Positions 53,650-63,242 of a DNA stretch of 64,000 nucleotides are shown one piece after another. Numbering within the stretch: position 1 is the first letter of the stretch; the number at the start of each line of letters is the position of its first letter. The notes beneath the pieces were generated by a model. That model had not been told where the DNA came from. It ran no database searches and was given only the letters and a program-made list of their open reading frames with translations. Position numbers and translations under genes: made by a program. Origin of the DNA: Rhodococcus zopfii NBRC 100606 = JCM 9919 (lineage in GTDB: Bacteria; Actinomycetota; Actinomycetes; Mycobacteriales; Mycobacteriaceae); NCBI RefSeq assembly GCF_001895025.1, contig NZ_BCXI01000038.1:26993-90992 (forward strand), read 5' to 3'.

Positions 53650-55392
53650 ATGAGGATCCCCGACCAGACCCTGGGACAGATCCGTGAGCGGGCGACGATC
53701 GACGAGATCGTCGCCCGCTACACGCGTCTCGCCCCCGCATCCAGGGGAGAGTCGAAGGGCTGCTGTCCGCTTCCGGACCACGACGAGCGAACGCCGTCGT
53801 TCTACGTCAACCCGGGGACCGGGGTCTTTCACTGCTTCGGGTGCAGCTGCGGTGGTGACGTCATCACTTTCCTCGAGCTCGTCGAACAGCTCACCTTCCG
53901 TGAAGCGGTCGAGCAGCTTGCCGAACAGGTCGGGGTGGCGATCCCCACCGAGCCTGAGCAGACTCACCGCGGCAGCGCGGTGGGGACACCGAAACTGCTG
54001 CGTGCCGCCCTGGAGGTTGCCGCCGACGTGTACTCGACCGCGATTACCGATGACCTCGGTGCCGCACAGGCTCGCCGGTACCTGACCGACCGCTGCTTCA
54101 CCGACGTTCACATCCGCCAGTGGGGGATCGGCTACGCGCCGCGTGCCCACACCACCGTCCTCGGCGTACACCTGGCCGCTCGCGGGCTGCCCGCGAGCGC
54201 TGGACACGACGCCGGGCTCATCCGCCAGGGACGGACCGGTCAGCCCTACGACACCTTCGCCGGCCGACTGATCTGGCCGCTGCACGACCCACAAGGCCGC
54301 ATCGTCGGGCTCGCCGGTCGCAGCCTCGACAACCCCAGCCGCAACCCCGAGCGATACCGCAAGTACGTCAACAGCGACGACAGTGCCCTGTTCCGCAAGT
54401 CCGACACTCTCTTCGGGCTTGACGCCGCGCGCCCCGCGATCGTCAAACATCGCCGTGTGATCGTCGTCGAGGGCTACACCGATGTCATGGCAGTGGCCGC
54501 CGCCGGGCATCGAGAGGTCGTCGGCGTGTGCGGCACCGCGTTCACCGCGGCGCACGCGCGACTGCTGTCCAGACTGCTCGGGTCCGACGGGGAGATCGTC
54601 GTGATGCTCGACGCGGACAACGCGGGTCAGACCGCCGCCTGGAAGATCGCTGTCACCTGCCACCAGTTCGCGACTGTCACCCTCGCAGTTCCGGGGAAGC
54701 GCGGTTCGGACCCGTGTCAGCTGCGCGTCGACCACGGCGACCAAGCCGTGAGGGACGCCGTAAACGCACGTCAACCGCTGATTCGGCAGATGCTCGGCCG
54801 TCTACTTGCCGACGCTGACACCCCAGAGAAGGCGGCCGTCGCCGTGCGCCGCGCGACAGCCATGCTCGACGAACTCGCCGACGACGTCCTGATTCTGCGG
54901 TACCGGCGATGGCTCGCAAGCGAACTCGGGATCGCCGAGGGTCAACTCCAGGTCCACGCCCCGCCGACACCGCCGCCGTCTCGCAACGTCACCCCGTTCG
55001 AGCATCTGGACTGCATCCGCGATCTCGCGGCCCAGCTCATCGACGACCCGACGCTGTGGAGCCGTCTACGACTGCCCGACGTGTTCGAACTCGCGGACCT
55101 GCTGCCTGATCGGTACTGCGCCGTCGTCGAGCGCGCCGCGACGGCCCCACCAGATACCCCGGATCGGTGGGCCTGGCTGCTGTCCACTGCTCCCGACGAG
55201 GCAGCACGCGCCGCGGTTACGGCACTGCGGGCCGGCACGCCGGATCAGCGGGAACCGATGAGAGCGGTGAGCGAGTGCGCGCGGGCGTACGGCCCGGCGC
55301 GGTTGGCAGCGGTGCGCTCGAATACGGCCGACCCAGCCACGGTTCGCAGGTTCGCCCAGCTGGCAGCAGGCCTGTCCCGCCTCATGCGGTGA
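53650..55392 (+). CDS. DnaG-type primase of plasmid/phage type
   Basis: 580 residues. A CHC2-type zinc finger (GCCPLPDHDERTPSFYVNPG, FHCFGCSCGGD) lies in the first 85 residues. Then the DnaG catalytic core with FAGRLIWPLHDPQGRIVGLA. The TOPRIM motifs are VVEGYTDVMA and MLDADNAG. The last 200 residues are divergent. It makes RNA primers for replication; on mobile elements this gives host independence. Preceded at 69 bases by the helicase fragment; together they look like a former replication module. Confidence 0.85.
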   Translation: MRIPDQTLGQIRERATIDEIVARYTRLAPASRGESKGCCPLPDHDERTPSFYVNPGTGVFHCFGCSCGGDVITFLELVEQLTFREAVEQLAEQVGVAIPTEPEQTHRGSAVGTPKLLRAALEVAADVYSTAITDDLGAAQARRYLTDRCFTDVHIRQWGIGYAPRAHTTVLGVHLAARGLPASAGHDAGLIRQGRTGQPYDTFAGRLIWPLHDPQGRIVGLAGRSLDNPSRNPERYRKYVNSDDSALFRKSDTLFGLDAARPAIVKHRRVIVVEGYTDVMAVAAAGHREVVGVCGTAFTAAHARLLSRLLGSDGEIVVMLDADNAGQTAAWKIAVTCHQFATVTLAVPGKRGSDPCQLRVDHGDQAVRDAVNARQPLIRQMLGRLLADADTPEKAAVAVRRATAMLDELADDVLILRYRRWLASELGIAEGQLQVHAPPTPPPSRNVTPFEHLDCIRDLAAQLIDDPTLWSRLRLPDVFELADLLPDRYCAVVERAATAPPDTPDRWAWLLSTAPDEAARAAVTALRAGTPDQREPMRAVSECARAYGPARLAAVRSNTADPATVRRFAQLAAGLSRLMR

Positions 55393-55498
55393 ACTCGACA
55401 TCGGGCGAGACAAACTGAAACACCGGGGAATTGGTGTCGGCATCGTTGCTTACGTTCGGAACAACGATCGAAAACGCACCTACCGGAAGGACTTACCG

Positions 55499-56191
55499 AT
55501 GACGACAGGATTCACCGCGCCCCGCAGTCGCGGACGGCGCAGCCCCGTCAAGCCGATCGGTTCGACGCGACCCGCGGCCGCTGCGCCGGCAGGGGAGCCG
55601 ACGCCCAGCGTCGACCCAACACCGACAACGTCCCAGTACGCGCCGACCGTGATCGAAACCGTCGCAGCAGCCCCCGCATCCACGGACCCCGCACCCGCCG
55701 CTGAGCCCACTCCCGAGCCGGAACTGCCGACCACGGACCCCGAGCCGATTCGCGACCTCCCGCAGACCTCCACGCCCGACCCGGAGCCGACTGCACAAGC
55801 ACTGGCCACGCCGGAGCAGAAGCAGCCGCACCCCACCGAGCCCGAGCCCGAACAGGCGAAGCCGCGGGCCACCGCACCCACACCAGAGCTGGAGCAGCCC
55901 GCAGCCCCGGCCGCCCAGCCCGAGCCGGCCCAGCAGCCCGCGCCGCTACCGAGTGAAACCTCGAGAACCTCCGGCCACCCCTCCTCCCCAACCCCGCTCG
56001 TCGTGATCTGGGACGGGAGCATCAGCTACGCCAGCTCGGCGGTCCACGTGCTCGACCTCGACGCCGCCGCACGCGCCGACAACGCACACGACGTCCTCGA
56101 CGCCATCACTGCGCTCAAGGAAGCCGCCACCGACGGCCCGGTCGAGGAGCTGGTCAACACGCTGTTCGGCATCCTCCGCGCCAAGGTCTGA
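55499..56191 (+). CDS. Pro/Glu/Ala-rich protein with small C-terminal domain
   Basis: 230 residues with GGAAGGA upstream. Residues 25-165 are a disordered stretch of Pro, Glu, Ala and Thr (TPEPELPTTDPEPIRDLPQ). A compact domain of about 60 residues follows (PLVVIWDGSISYASSAVHVL, DAITALKEAATDGPVEELVN). No signal peptide. Function unknown; such tails often tether or scaffold. Confidence 0.6.
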   Translation: MTTGFTAPRSRGRRSPVKPIGSTRPAAAAPAGEPTPSVDPTPTTSQYAPTVIETVAAAPASTDPAPAAEPTPEPELPTTDPEPIRDLPQTSTPDPEPTAQALATPEQKQPHPTEPEPEQAKPRATAPTPELEQPAAPAAQPEPAQQPAPLPSETSRTSGHPSSPTPLVVIWDGSISYASSAVHVLDLDAAARADNAHDVLDAITALKEAATDGPVEELVNTLFGILRAKV

Positions 56192-56267
56192 GCACCAGCC
56201 GCAGCTCCGGCCCGCCGCGTCGTGGCGGGCCGGACCAACCCCATGAGCCCACGGAAGGAACACCCCC

Positions 56268-56750
56268 ATGATCACCGTAAGCGCAGACCCCGCGACGATC
56301 GCCAGCTTCGCTGCCCACTTGATCGCCGACGAAGACCGGATCGACCGCCTGCTCCCCAAAGATCCGTGGTTCCACTACGGCTCCGCTTACCTCGACAGCG
56401 CGTACGGCATCCTCGCTGAATATCTGACCGGGGACTGGAAGATGCTGCCCTCGACAGATCCTGCCCTCGACCTGCACGGTGCGGTCGCCGGCACTGCCCT
56501 CGAGGTCTCCGTCGACCTCGTCGGGCCCGAACCGAACGAGCAATCCCTCAGCGGCGTCGTATACATCGACCTCCCGAACATCGACACGATCCGACTCGCA
56601 CTCCCGAACGTCACCCGCGACACCGACATGTTCTCCGCGCAGCACCTGTACGACCCTGCAGCACAGATCAGCCATGTGATCGCGACACTGTGCGAACTCG
56701 TCAACAGGGCACTCAAGCCGGTATCGGCACTCCTCGACACCGTGGCCTGA
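56268..56750 (+). CDS. Hypothetical protein
   Basis: 160 residues, GGAAGGA before the ATG. Acidic, with a sheet-like region (ALEVSVDLVGPEPNEQSLSG) and a helical C-terminus (ISHVIATLCELVNRALKPVS). Same direction and similar ribosome sites as its neighbours at 55499 and 56833, suggesting one transcription unit. No family recognised. Confidence 0.6.
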   Translation: MITVSADPATIASFAAHLIADEDRIDRLLPKDPWFHYGSAYLDSAYGILAEYLTGDWKMLPSTDPALDLHGAVAGTALEVSVDLVGPEPNEQSLSGVVYIDLPNIDTIRLALPNVTRDTDMFSAQHLYDPAAQISHVIATLCELVNRALKPVSALLDTVA

Positions 56751-56832
56751 CGGCGTCAGAAGTCTTGAAACACCCGCCAGCACAGGTCAATAGCGTTCGG
56801 GACGAACCAACAACCTCCCGAAAGGACCTCCC

Positions 56833-57336
56833 ATGGCAACCGTGACCCTGCCCGCGACGGAACTGCCCATCCCGGACCTCGACTGGTCCATCGCCTCCTA
56901 CAAGGGTCACCAGACCTCCGATGGGTTCGCATACGTCGCGAGTTTGCGGCGCAACGGCAAGAAGGTCGCCAATGTCGAGCAAGACGGACGCGGCGGCACC
57001 GTGATGGTGTTCTGGGCAACGGCCGTGCAGGAACACCGCGAGGCATGGGATCGGTGGGTGGCTGACTACCAGAGCCTGCATCCCGAGGACGCTGCCTACG
57101 AACCCGAGGGCGTCGCAATCGAGTCGCTGATCGACGAGTACGAGATCGCGGCGAGGCTCCGTCGCGTGGCACGCCGCGAGACGCCCGTCCTGCGACCCGG
57201 CGAAACCATCCTCCCCTCCGGCAGCTACTCCGCACTTCGCGGTCGCGTTGACTCGCCCGGCGTGAAGGCCTACCTGGAGAAGCCCGACAACGAGTTCGAT
57301 CGATTCTGGGACGGACGGATCTGGGTCAAGCTGTGA
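56833..57336 (+). CDS. Hypothetical protein
   Basis: 167 residues, CGAAAGGA before the ATG. Central region has YVASLRRNGKKVANVEQDGR and GGTVMVFWATAVQEHREAWD, with conserved Trp residues. No membrane segment. Third gene of a run of small plasmid-type proteins; function unknown. Confidence 0.6.
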   Translation: MATVTLPATELPIPDLDWSIASYKGHQTSDGFAYVASLRRNGKKVANVEQDGRGGTVMVFWATAVQEHREAWDRWVADYQSLHPEDAAYEPEGVAIESLIDEYEIAARLRRVARRETPVLRPGETILPSGSYSALRGRVDSPGVKAYLEKPDNEFDRFWDGRIWVKL

Positions 57337-57627
57337 CTGAATGGGTCGGTGACAAGCGATTTCCCTTGTCGCCGGACCATTCACGTCTTGATGGCGGTTG
57401 CAGCGAATGTGTTCACCGAGCGGGTTGTGTTGGGCCGCCTGGGGACTGGATCGTTTGACCAGCCGGTGGTCACACCGAACGGGGGCTCCGGATCACGCGG
57501 ATCTGGACGGATTCCGGTTTGCTCGGTGGTCGGATATCCAATGGCAGGGACTCCGCGAAATTGGATCCGCGCCCGCCTGACTCGAGGGAGTTGACCTTGA
57601 CGCTGGGGCATAGTTGACACTCGACTC

Positions 57628-57840
57628 ATGCGAGTAGGTCAGCCTGCCGATGTGGTCGGAACGACGCCGAGAGCGGTGCGCCACTACCATCGCCTCGGCC
57701 TGTTCGAGGAGCCGCAACACCTGCCGAATGTTGCGAACGTACCATCAGCGATGATCAATCGAATGATGCGCATCCGCTGGCTTGTCAACCGCGGAGTTCC
57801 GCTCGCTTCGTATTGTCGAGGCCCCATTCGACCGACACGA
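57628..57840 (+). pseudogene. MerR-family regulator remnant
   Basis: The plus strand reads MRVGQPADVVGTTPRAVRHY, HRLGLFEEP and later MINRMMRIRWLVNRGVPL. These match the MerR helix-turn-helix and the following dimer helix, but residues between are missing and the rest degenerates into a different frame. About 290 bases upstream (57337-57627) hold no gene and no clear signal. Confidence 0.55.
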
Positions 57841-57898
57841 AACCCGCCACCCACCCTCCGGATTCAACGGGCGTGACCGAGGCCGACCTCGAAACGGC

Positions 57899-57925
57899 GA
57901 ATGCCCCAGCTATGCAGGGGCATTC
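57899..57925. terminator. Hairpin terminator of the PH/SHOCT gene
   Basis: Perfect 9-bp stem GAATGCCCC (57899-57907) and GGGGCATTC (57917-57925), 13 bases beyond the stop of the minus-strand gene at 57938. Confidence 0.75.
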
Positions 57926-57937
57926 TCCGGTCTGTTC

Positions 57938-58774
57938 CTACATCCGTGCGAGCAGGTCCGCCTTCTTCGCCTCGAACTCTGCTTCGGTCACGACGCCGAG
58001 GTCACGCAGTTCGGCGAGCTTCTTAATCTGATCTGCGATGTCAGGTACCGCAGCAGCGTGTGAAACAGCCGGGACGGGTGCAGACGGCGCGGTCAGATTG
58101 GCCTTTACCTTGCGAAACGCCTGAATGAAGGTCTCGGCCCGTCCGTGTGCGACCTGCTTTATATCGGCCGACCGACCAGAGATCGAGATGCTGATGACTT
58201 CGCCGCCCATCTTCTTCGAGTGGCCAAGCGATCCGATCGCGGTGATGTCGAATTCTTCGACCTTCGCACCCAGCATGGACTTGTCGAAAAAGAACAGTCG
58301 CTGCGTGGTGAGGACCAGCATTCCCTGGTTGTTGTCGTAGACGCCTTGTGCTAACTCAATGACGCGCTCGTCGGTATGGACGTACTGCGTAAGTGCAGAT
58401 GCTTCGCGGAATCCGAAGAATCGTCCCATTTTACCGAGTCGCTCAAGGGCGGTGGTAACGCCAAGATCGTCGACGGTCACGCCCTGCAATGCCTCGAGGA
58501 TCTCGGACAGGACGGTCGAGTGCTTGTCGCCCATCATGTCGACGGTCCAGTCGACCAGTGTGGTCGTGTCGGTCTCCGGACGAACGCTTGCCGTGACGGT
58601 GGACGCCCATCGATTCTTCATCAGCGATCGCTTCGCAGTGCCGGTGACCGGGTTGCCTGGAGTGACGTCAAGTCCGGCCGAGCCCATAGCGTCAGCGACA
58701 GCCTGGTATGTCGCGTCGATCGGGGCGAGGATGCGAGTGGTGGACGTGCGCACGATTCCCATCCCCGGATTCAA
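57938..58774 (-). CDS. PH-domain and SHOCT-domain protein
   Basis: 278 residues, ATG 58774. Residues about 5-110 resemble a lipid-binding or START-like fold (RILAPIDATYQAVADAMGSA). Residues about 130-225 are a bacterial PH domain (GVYDNNQGMLVLTTQRLFFF). The C-terminus is a SHOCT motif (IADQIKKLAELRDLGVVTEA, EFEAKKADLLARM), which promotes oligomerisation. Found on plasmids and phages; role unknown. Confidence 0.75.
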   Translation of the reverse strand: MNPGMGIVRTSTTRILAPIDATYQAVADAMGSAGLDVTPGNPVTGTAKRSLMKNRWASTVTASVRPETDTTTLVDWTVDMMGDKHSTVLSEILEALQGVTVDDLGVTTALERLGKMGRFFGFREASALTQYVHTDERVIELAQGVYDNNQGMLVLTTQRLFFFDKSMLGAKVEEFDITAIGSLGHSKKMGGEVISISISGRSADIKQVAHGRAETFIQAFRKVKANLTAPSAPVPAVSHAAAVPDIADQIKKLAELRDLGVVTEAEFEAKKADLLARM

Positions 58775-58884
58775 TCAGACCTGCGCGTCCAGCGCATCAG
58801 GCTGGATAACCCGACACCTAGCCTCTCGCATCGAGTCCACCGGAGCCTTCCCTACCCAGTGACACCGAACGACAGGAGACGAAT

Positions 58885-59205
58885 ATGCCCCAGCGCGACA
58901 GCATTGTGGTCCTCACCGAGAGCGAGGCAGCTGTGGTCACGGCCGCCACCAACAACGACCACATCAAGGAGGCGATCAAGGCGCTGACTGCTCGACTCAC
59001 CGAGAACAGCGCATCGATGAAGTCGACGAAGTCGGGGCCGAAAACCTCCGAGGAGTTCGAGAAGGCACGGAACGCAGCACAGGAGAACCTCCAGCTGCTG
59101 GAGGCGCTGCCCGAGAGTGAGGGGAAGGCCTCGCTGGTCAACGAGTTGAAGCAGGCCGCTGTGCTCTTCGACGAGGGACTGGCCATGCACGGGCAGGGAC
59201 GCTGA
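58885..59205 (+). CDS. Small helical protein
   Basis: 106 residues; CAGGAGACGAAT precedes the ATG. Highly helical and charged (EEFEKARNAAQENLQLLEAL), possibly coiled-coil. The next gene starts 3 bases after its stop, so the two form an operon. Family unknown. Confidence 0.6.
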   Translation: MPQRDSIVVLTESEAAVVTAATNNDHIKEAIKALTARLTENSASMKSTKSGPKTSEEFEKARNAAQENLQLLEALPESEGKASLVNELKQAAVLFDEGLAMHGQGR

Positions 59206-59208
59206 CCC

Positions 59209-59646
59209 ATGATCGCAACGATGGATGCGGCGGATCAAGCGCTCGCGACGAAGGCAGCCCGCATCCATGCGATGCGTGCGAGGCTGTCGCGTCTCGATCC
59301 CGATCAGTCTCGGCTGTTCGCGGAGACCGCAGCAGCAGCTTTGGACGCCCAGAGCAGCGCGTTGGACGAGCTCATAGAGGCAATCGAAAGTCGCGGCTTC
59401 GCAATCGGATTCTATCGGGAGTCGCGCCCGCGCGCGTTCCTGGCACATGAGGCCGTGTGTCGAGATGCCCGGCTTCCTGGGGTCTTTCCCTACGGCGCGG
59501 AGGCGGCTGCGGTGAGCGCGTCCGCAGCGATCCTCTTCGAGAATGAGGCATTGGTTGCCGGCCAAGGAGTGCGTTCCGCTCTGGTGGCTCCGGTGGTGGC
59601 CATTCTCGGTCCGGAGCGGTACTGGACATTGCACGAGGCAGGCTGA
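59209..59646 (+). CDS. Hypothetical protein
   Basis: 145 residues, ATG 59209. Helical first half (ARIHAMRARLSRLDPDQSRL) and a small hydrophobic centre (AVSASAAILFENEALVAGQG). Not recognised. Operon with the preceding small gene. Confidence 0.55.
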   Translation: MIATMDAADQALATKAARIHAMRARLSRLDPDQSRLFAETAAAALDAQSSALDELIEAIESRGFAIGFYRESRPRAFLAHEAVCRDARLPGVFPYGAEAAAVSASAAILFENEALVAGQGVRSALVAPVVAILGPERYWTLHEAG

Positions 59647-60241
59647 CCGTCTCGCCGCGGCGCTACGCCGGTGTATCCACAGATGATGTGGGTGCGCCGG
59701 CGTATTACGTTGTGCAGCAGCATGAAAACTGCATTCGACATTGGTGCCTGACTGTGGGGCTGGTGACCTCGGTCGGCGCGAGGTCACCCGAGGGTCGGCA
59801 AGTCCGCAGGGGTCGGGAACCCGCCTGAGCCGGCCTCCGCTGAAGTCCGCTGAGATACCGGAGCTGGTGCCCTTCGGCCGGTCGGTGGATGGGCACGACG
59901 AGTACCCCGCTCGGATCGTGCTCATCGAACGGGGTGGTGGCTGCTGCAGTGCTAAGGAACAGACCCGATCAGAATCGGGGCGGGTGATGGCCTCGGACAC
60001 GCGGGGTCTCGCGACAGATGTCGGGCGCGCATGGTCAGCGTGATCAGCGGTGGGCAGAGGCCATGAAAAAGGCCCACCGCGGCATCCGGAAGTGCTGACT
60101 GGATCCGGTTGTGTGCGTGGAGGATCGACACCAGTGGTAGAGCCGGGTCTCCTCGGCAACCCCACCGTGCAAGGCCGAGCTAGGAGCGAGGGCCCGGTCG
60201 AAGTCGGCGCGCGCATAAATCGGGAGTGCACGCTCGCGGAA
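59647..60241. other. Long non-coding stretch
   Basis: About 600 bases without a supported gene on either strand. A hairpin, GCGGTGGGC (60047-60055) with GCCCACCGC (60072-60080), encloses AGAGGCCATGAAAAAG. GCAGCAGCATG at 59715 echoes the hairpin at 52124. A longer minus-strand frame crosses it but does not look like protein (see the WhiB-like gene). Confidence 0.4.
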
Positions 60242-61209
60242 TCACTGGGGGAGGAGAACGGAGAGGTGGTCCTGTCCGACGGCCGCGGCCGGCCTGTGGT
60301 GTGAGCGATCGACGAACCCGAGGAGATCCCGTGCGGGCCGGACGATGAATCCGCGAGGGGCGAAGACGTCTTCTGCTGAACGATTTTCGCGATGTCGACC
60401 TTGCCTGCGCGGAATCGCCGAGGGATCCGGCCGGTGAGTCGACGTAGCAGCGCACGAGGTGTAAAGGCAGGGATGGCCGCGGTAACAGCGTCGGTCCGGG
60501 CAATCTGCTCGACTGTGTCGATGGCGGTCAGGTCGTCGAAGGACAGTTGACCGCTGTCAACAGCGCGGTCCGGGGACTCGGTCTCGATGTCGTGGTCGAG
60601 GACCAGGGTCTCGAGTTCGATGACAGTCTCATCGAGGGTCTTGGTGCGCCGTGGCTTCGTTTCGAATGCGTCGCGGACGCCGAGGTTGAGCGCCAGCTTG
60701 TGGACATTGCGGTAGTGCATCCGGAGGATCTTGCCGAGGAAGTTCATCGACTTCCCCTGCTTGGCGCCACGAAGGACGATTGCCTCACTCTCGGCGACGC
60801 TGAACTCGTGCTCTCGGAGCAGACCAGGGTCGTGGAAGGCGAGCTCGACGACGTTCTCGTCCGGCTTGTCCAGGTCAGTGTTGTTGTCGTCAACGGCATC
60901 TGGACGCTTCGCGGCGTCGGGGATCCATCCGAGAGCGGTGGCGTCGGTGTGGAGGTCGGCGTCGGGGTATCCGTCGTAGTCCCATGCCACGCCGGCACGG
61001 ACGACTGCGCATGGTCCGATGCCCTCGAGGATTTCGACTCGGGTTCGGTTTCGGCATGCCTGCACGAGAGGGCAGCGCGAGCAAACCTTAACTGCGCGTG
61101 CGCGATCCGATGTTTCGTCAGACTCGAACACGTCGAGGATGGCGTCGCAAAGACGACGGTCAGCAGAATCGGCGATACCAATAGGGTCGCCGAGCACAGC
61201 TGTGCTCAT
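60242..61209 (-). CDS. WhiB-like protein with C-terminal helical extension
   Basis: Starts at ATG 61209. A WhiB-type cluster-binding region has four Cys: RLCDAILD, VCSRCPLVQAC. Then about 200 residues of helical, charged sequence (FSVAESEAIVLRGAKQGKSM, HYRNVHKLALNLGV) that could form a sigma-region-4-like DNA-binding part. In the starting frame the ORF runs far into antisense DNA to 58852 with low-complexity, non-protein-like sequence. A one-base shift near 60350 gives RGFIVRPARDLLGFVDRSHH and a stop at 60242. That end is preferred, so a frameshift is likely and the exact C-terminus is uncertain. Confidence 0.6.
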
Positions 61210-61352
61210 GGGAATGTCCTATGCAAATTGTGTGGCAGATCCGATGGTGATCACTCTAGCGCACGGTGAGCGAGGTTGTGGGATGCGCTGCGGTTTCGGT
61301 GGCCCCGAGTTGCGTTGCAACACACGGAGAAGCGAAATGTCACCGTTGATTC

Positions 61353-62660
61353 ATGACTTACCGATTCGCCACCATCGGATGCACGCACGCCGGCTACAGC
61401 ACTCGCGGCATGCGGATGCACCGCGACACCGGCTGGAACCTCCGCGTCCTCGACGGCCAACTCGCATACAGCCAGGCCGTCACACAGATCATCGACGCCG
61501 GATGCCAGGGTCTGTGGCACGGAGGAGACGTCACCCACTGGTCCCGACCACTCCCGCGCGACGTCGAATCAGTCCAGAGGCTCGACGACATCGTCTTCGA
61601 CGCGGGCCTCTGGAACGGGAAGAACAGCGGCAACCACTGCGCAGGATCGGGTGCCGACCTCTCCGCCGTCGCCATGTTCGACCGACCCACGATGAACGCC
61701 TTCACCGTCTACCCCGACAGCCGCCGCGCGCCAGAAGACAGCGTCGGCCCGTACCCCGGCCTCTACGAGATCCACCAGCCCGACCCCGACCAGGCCATCT
61801 ACCTACACGTCATCAGCCACTACGGACTCGACCCAGATCTCCGAAACCAGGGCATCCTGATCGAACCGGAGCCACTCGACCACGGCATCAACATCCTGTG
61901 CTCGCACGGCATCTTCGTCGGTGACGAACGCCTTTACAAGGCCGCCGAACGGCACGGCGCCGACCGCCTCGTCCCGACCGAGTGGGTGACCCGAGGGTTC
62001 GACCTCACCCTCCTGTCGGACTTCCACACCCCCGGGCCGGTCGAGGGATTCGGAGACCCCGACGGACGTGGCCAGGTCTGGTACACCGGCTCGACGGTCC
62101 GACGCGGATTCTCCGACGACGAGTCGCCCCGAGGATGGCTGCAAGTCGACCTGCCCGACGTCGGCGCACCCCAGGTGACACTGCGCGAGATCTGGCAGCG
62201 CCCCCAGCGCGACTTCCACCCGATCGACGCAACCACCATGACGGTCGCGCAGATCAACGACCTGGTGCGCGATCGCCTCGCCTCGCAGCGCTGGGTCGAC
62301 CCGGAGTCGGAAGCTCTCACCGGCGACGGCGGATGGATTCTGCGTCAGCGCATCGTCGGCGCCACACCGCAGCAGCGGCAGGGAATCTACGAACTCGCCG
62401 GAGAGTGGGCGAATGCAGCACGCGACGCCGCGTACTGGTCGACCACCTTCGAGAACCCGCTCAGCGGCATCTCACTTGCGCAGCCCACCCACGAGCAGGT
62501 CTCGATCACGGAGCGGGTCGTCGACCTGCAGGTCGCCCTCGATGACCGCGTCGATCACGGAAACGTCGGGAAGACCCTGCGTGATGCCCCCGAGACCCTT
62601 CGAGTTGCTGCACTCGCCCGGGCCCGGGCCGCCCTCGGTGCACCTCGGACCGAGGCCTGA
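61353..62660 (+). CDS. Metallophosphoesterase (SbcD/Mre11-like)
   Basis: 435 residues. Phosphoesterase motifs in order: IGCTHAG (DxH variant with Cys in place of the first Asp), HGGDVTHW, GKNSGNHC (GNH), LHVISHYG, and SDFHTP (GxH-like). The C-terminal 130 residues are helical. Likely a nuclease or phosphodiesterase of phage/plasmid origin. The start is the first ATG, with no strong ribosome site. No SbcC partner nearby. Confidence 0.75.
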   Translation: MTYRFATIGCTHAGYSTRGMRMHRDTGWNLRVLDGQLAYSQAVTQIIDAGCQGLWHGGDVTHWSRPLPRDVESVQRLDDIVFDAGLWNGKNSGNHCAGSGADLSAVAMFDRPTMNAFTVYPDSRRAPEDSVGPYPGLYEIHQPDPDQAIYLHVISHYGLDPDLRNQGILIEPEPLDHGINILCSHGIFVGDERLYKAAERHGADRLVPTEWVTRGFDLTLLSDFHTPGPVEGFGDPDGRGQVWYTGSTVRRGFSDDESPRGWLQVDLPDVGAPQVTLREIWQRPQRDFHPIDATTMTVAQINDLVRDRLASQRWVDPESEALTGDGGWILRQRIVGATPQQRQGIYELAGEWANAARDAAYWSTTFENPLSGISLAQPTHEQVSITERVVDLQVALDDRVDHGNVGKTLRDAPETLRVAALARARAALGAPRTEA

Positions 62661-62712
62661 CCGGACAACCGGACACCTAGCGTTCCTCATCACCGCAACC
62701 AGGAGAGATTCG

Positions 62713-62928
62713 ATGAAGACGATCACCCTCACCGTCACCGCGACCGTGACCGACGAGGACTACGCCGCTTATGCCCGCGACTTCGACGCGAGCGATGTTC
62801 CCAGCGACCTCGCGTCCTACCTCGAACACAACCTGCTGCGGGGCAGCAGCATCGCCGATGAGTACCTGAGCGACATCACCGTCGTAGTCGCGGCCGCGTC
62901 GACAGACAGCGAGGTGGTTCGACCATGA
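62713..62928 (+). CDS. Small acidic protein
   Basis: 71 residues; AGGAGAG lies 5 bases before the ATG. Starts MKTITLTVTATVTDEDYAAY and is acidic throughout. Overlaps the next gene by 4 bases (ATGA), so they are co-translated. Function unknown. Confidence 0.65.
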   Translation: MKTITLTVTATVTDEDYAAYARDFDASDVPSDLASYLEHNLLRGSSIADEYLSDITVVVAAASTDSEVVRP

Positions 62929-63242
62929 CCGGCACCCGGCCCCCGGCGTCCCCAGCCCGGATCACGGCGCTGTTCGAGCACCTCGTCATCGACGACGACA
63001 CCGGCCTGGCTTGGAAGCGCGAAGGACTCTGCAGCCAAGCCGATCCCGATCTGTTCTACCCGGAGAAGGGCACGAGCGTGGCGCTGCCGAAACGAATCTG
63101 CGCCAAGTGCCCGGTCCGCGTGACCTGCCTCAACCACGCACTCGACCACGGCGAAGCGCACGGCATCTGGGGCGCGGCCACAGCACGCGAACGCCAGCGG
63201 ATGCTCGCGGACCGTCGACATCGACGCGGTGCAGCCGCATGA
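62925..63242 (+). CDS. WhiB-family iron-sulfur regulator
   Basis: 105 residues. Four cluster ligands: C36 (GLCSQADPDLFYP) and CAKCPVRVTC, followed by the GIWGA turn and a basic tail (ARERQRMLADRRHRRGAAA). WhiB proteins bind a 4Fe-4S cluster and control transcription through the sigma factor. Phage and plasmid copies can override host WhiB. Overlaps both neighbours. Confidence 0.88.
   Translation: MTGTRPPASPARITALFEHLVIDDDTGLAWKREGLCSQADPDLFYPEKGTSVALPKRICAKCPVRVTCLNHALDHGEAHGIWGAATARERQRMLADRRHRRGAAA

Noticed and set aside
53582..53650. Continuation of the helicase in another frame
   Set aside because: The shifted frame gives only about 20 residues (ACEQSPAITSQGG...) without helicase motifs before a stop.
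60120..60185. Possible SAM-type riboswitch (CGGCAACCCC)
   Set aside because: Only the short CGGCAACCC string fits; the other conserved helices are not seen and no suitable gene follows on that strand.
58852..60241. Minus-strand open frame continuing the WhiB-like gene to 785 residues
   Set aside because: It is antisense to two genes with good ribosome sites, and its sequence is low-complexity and not protein-like; open antisense frames are common at this GC content.
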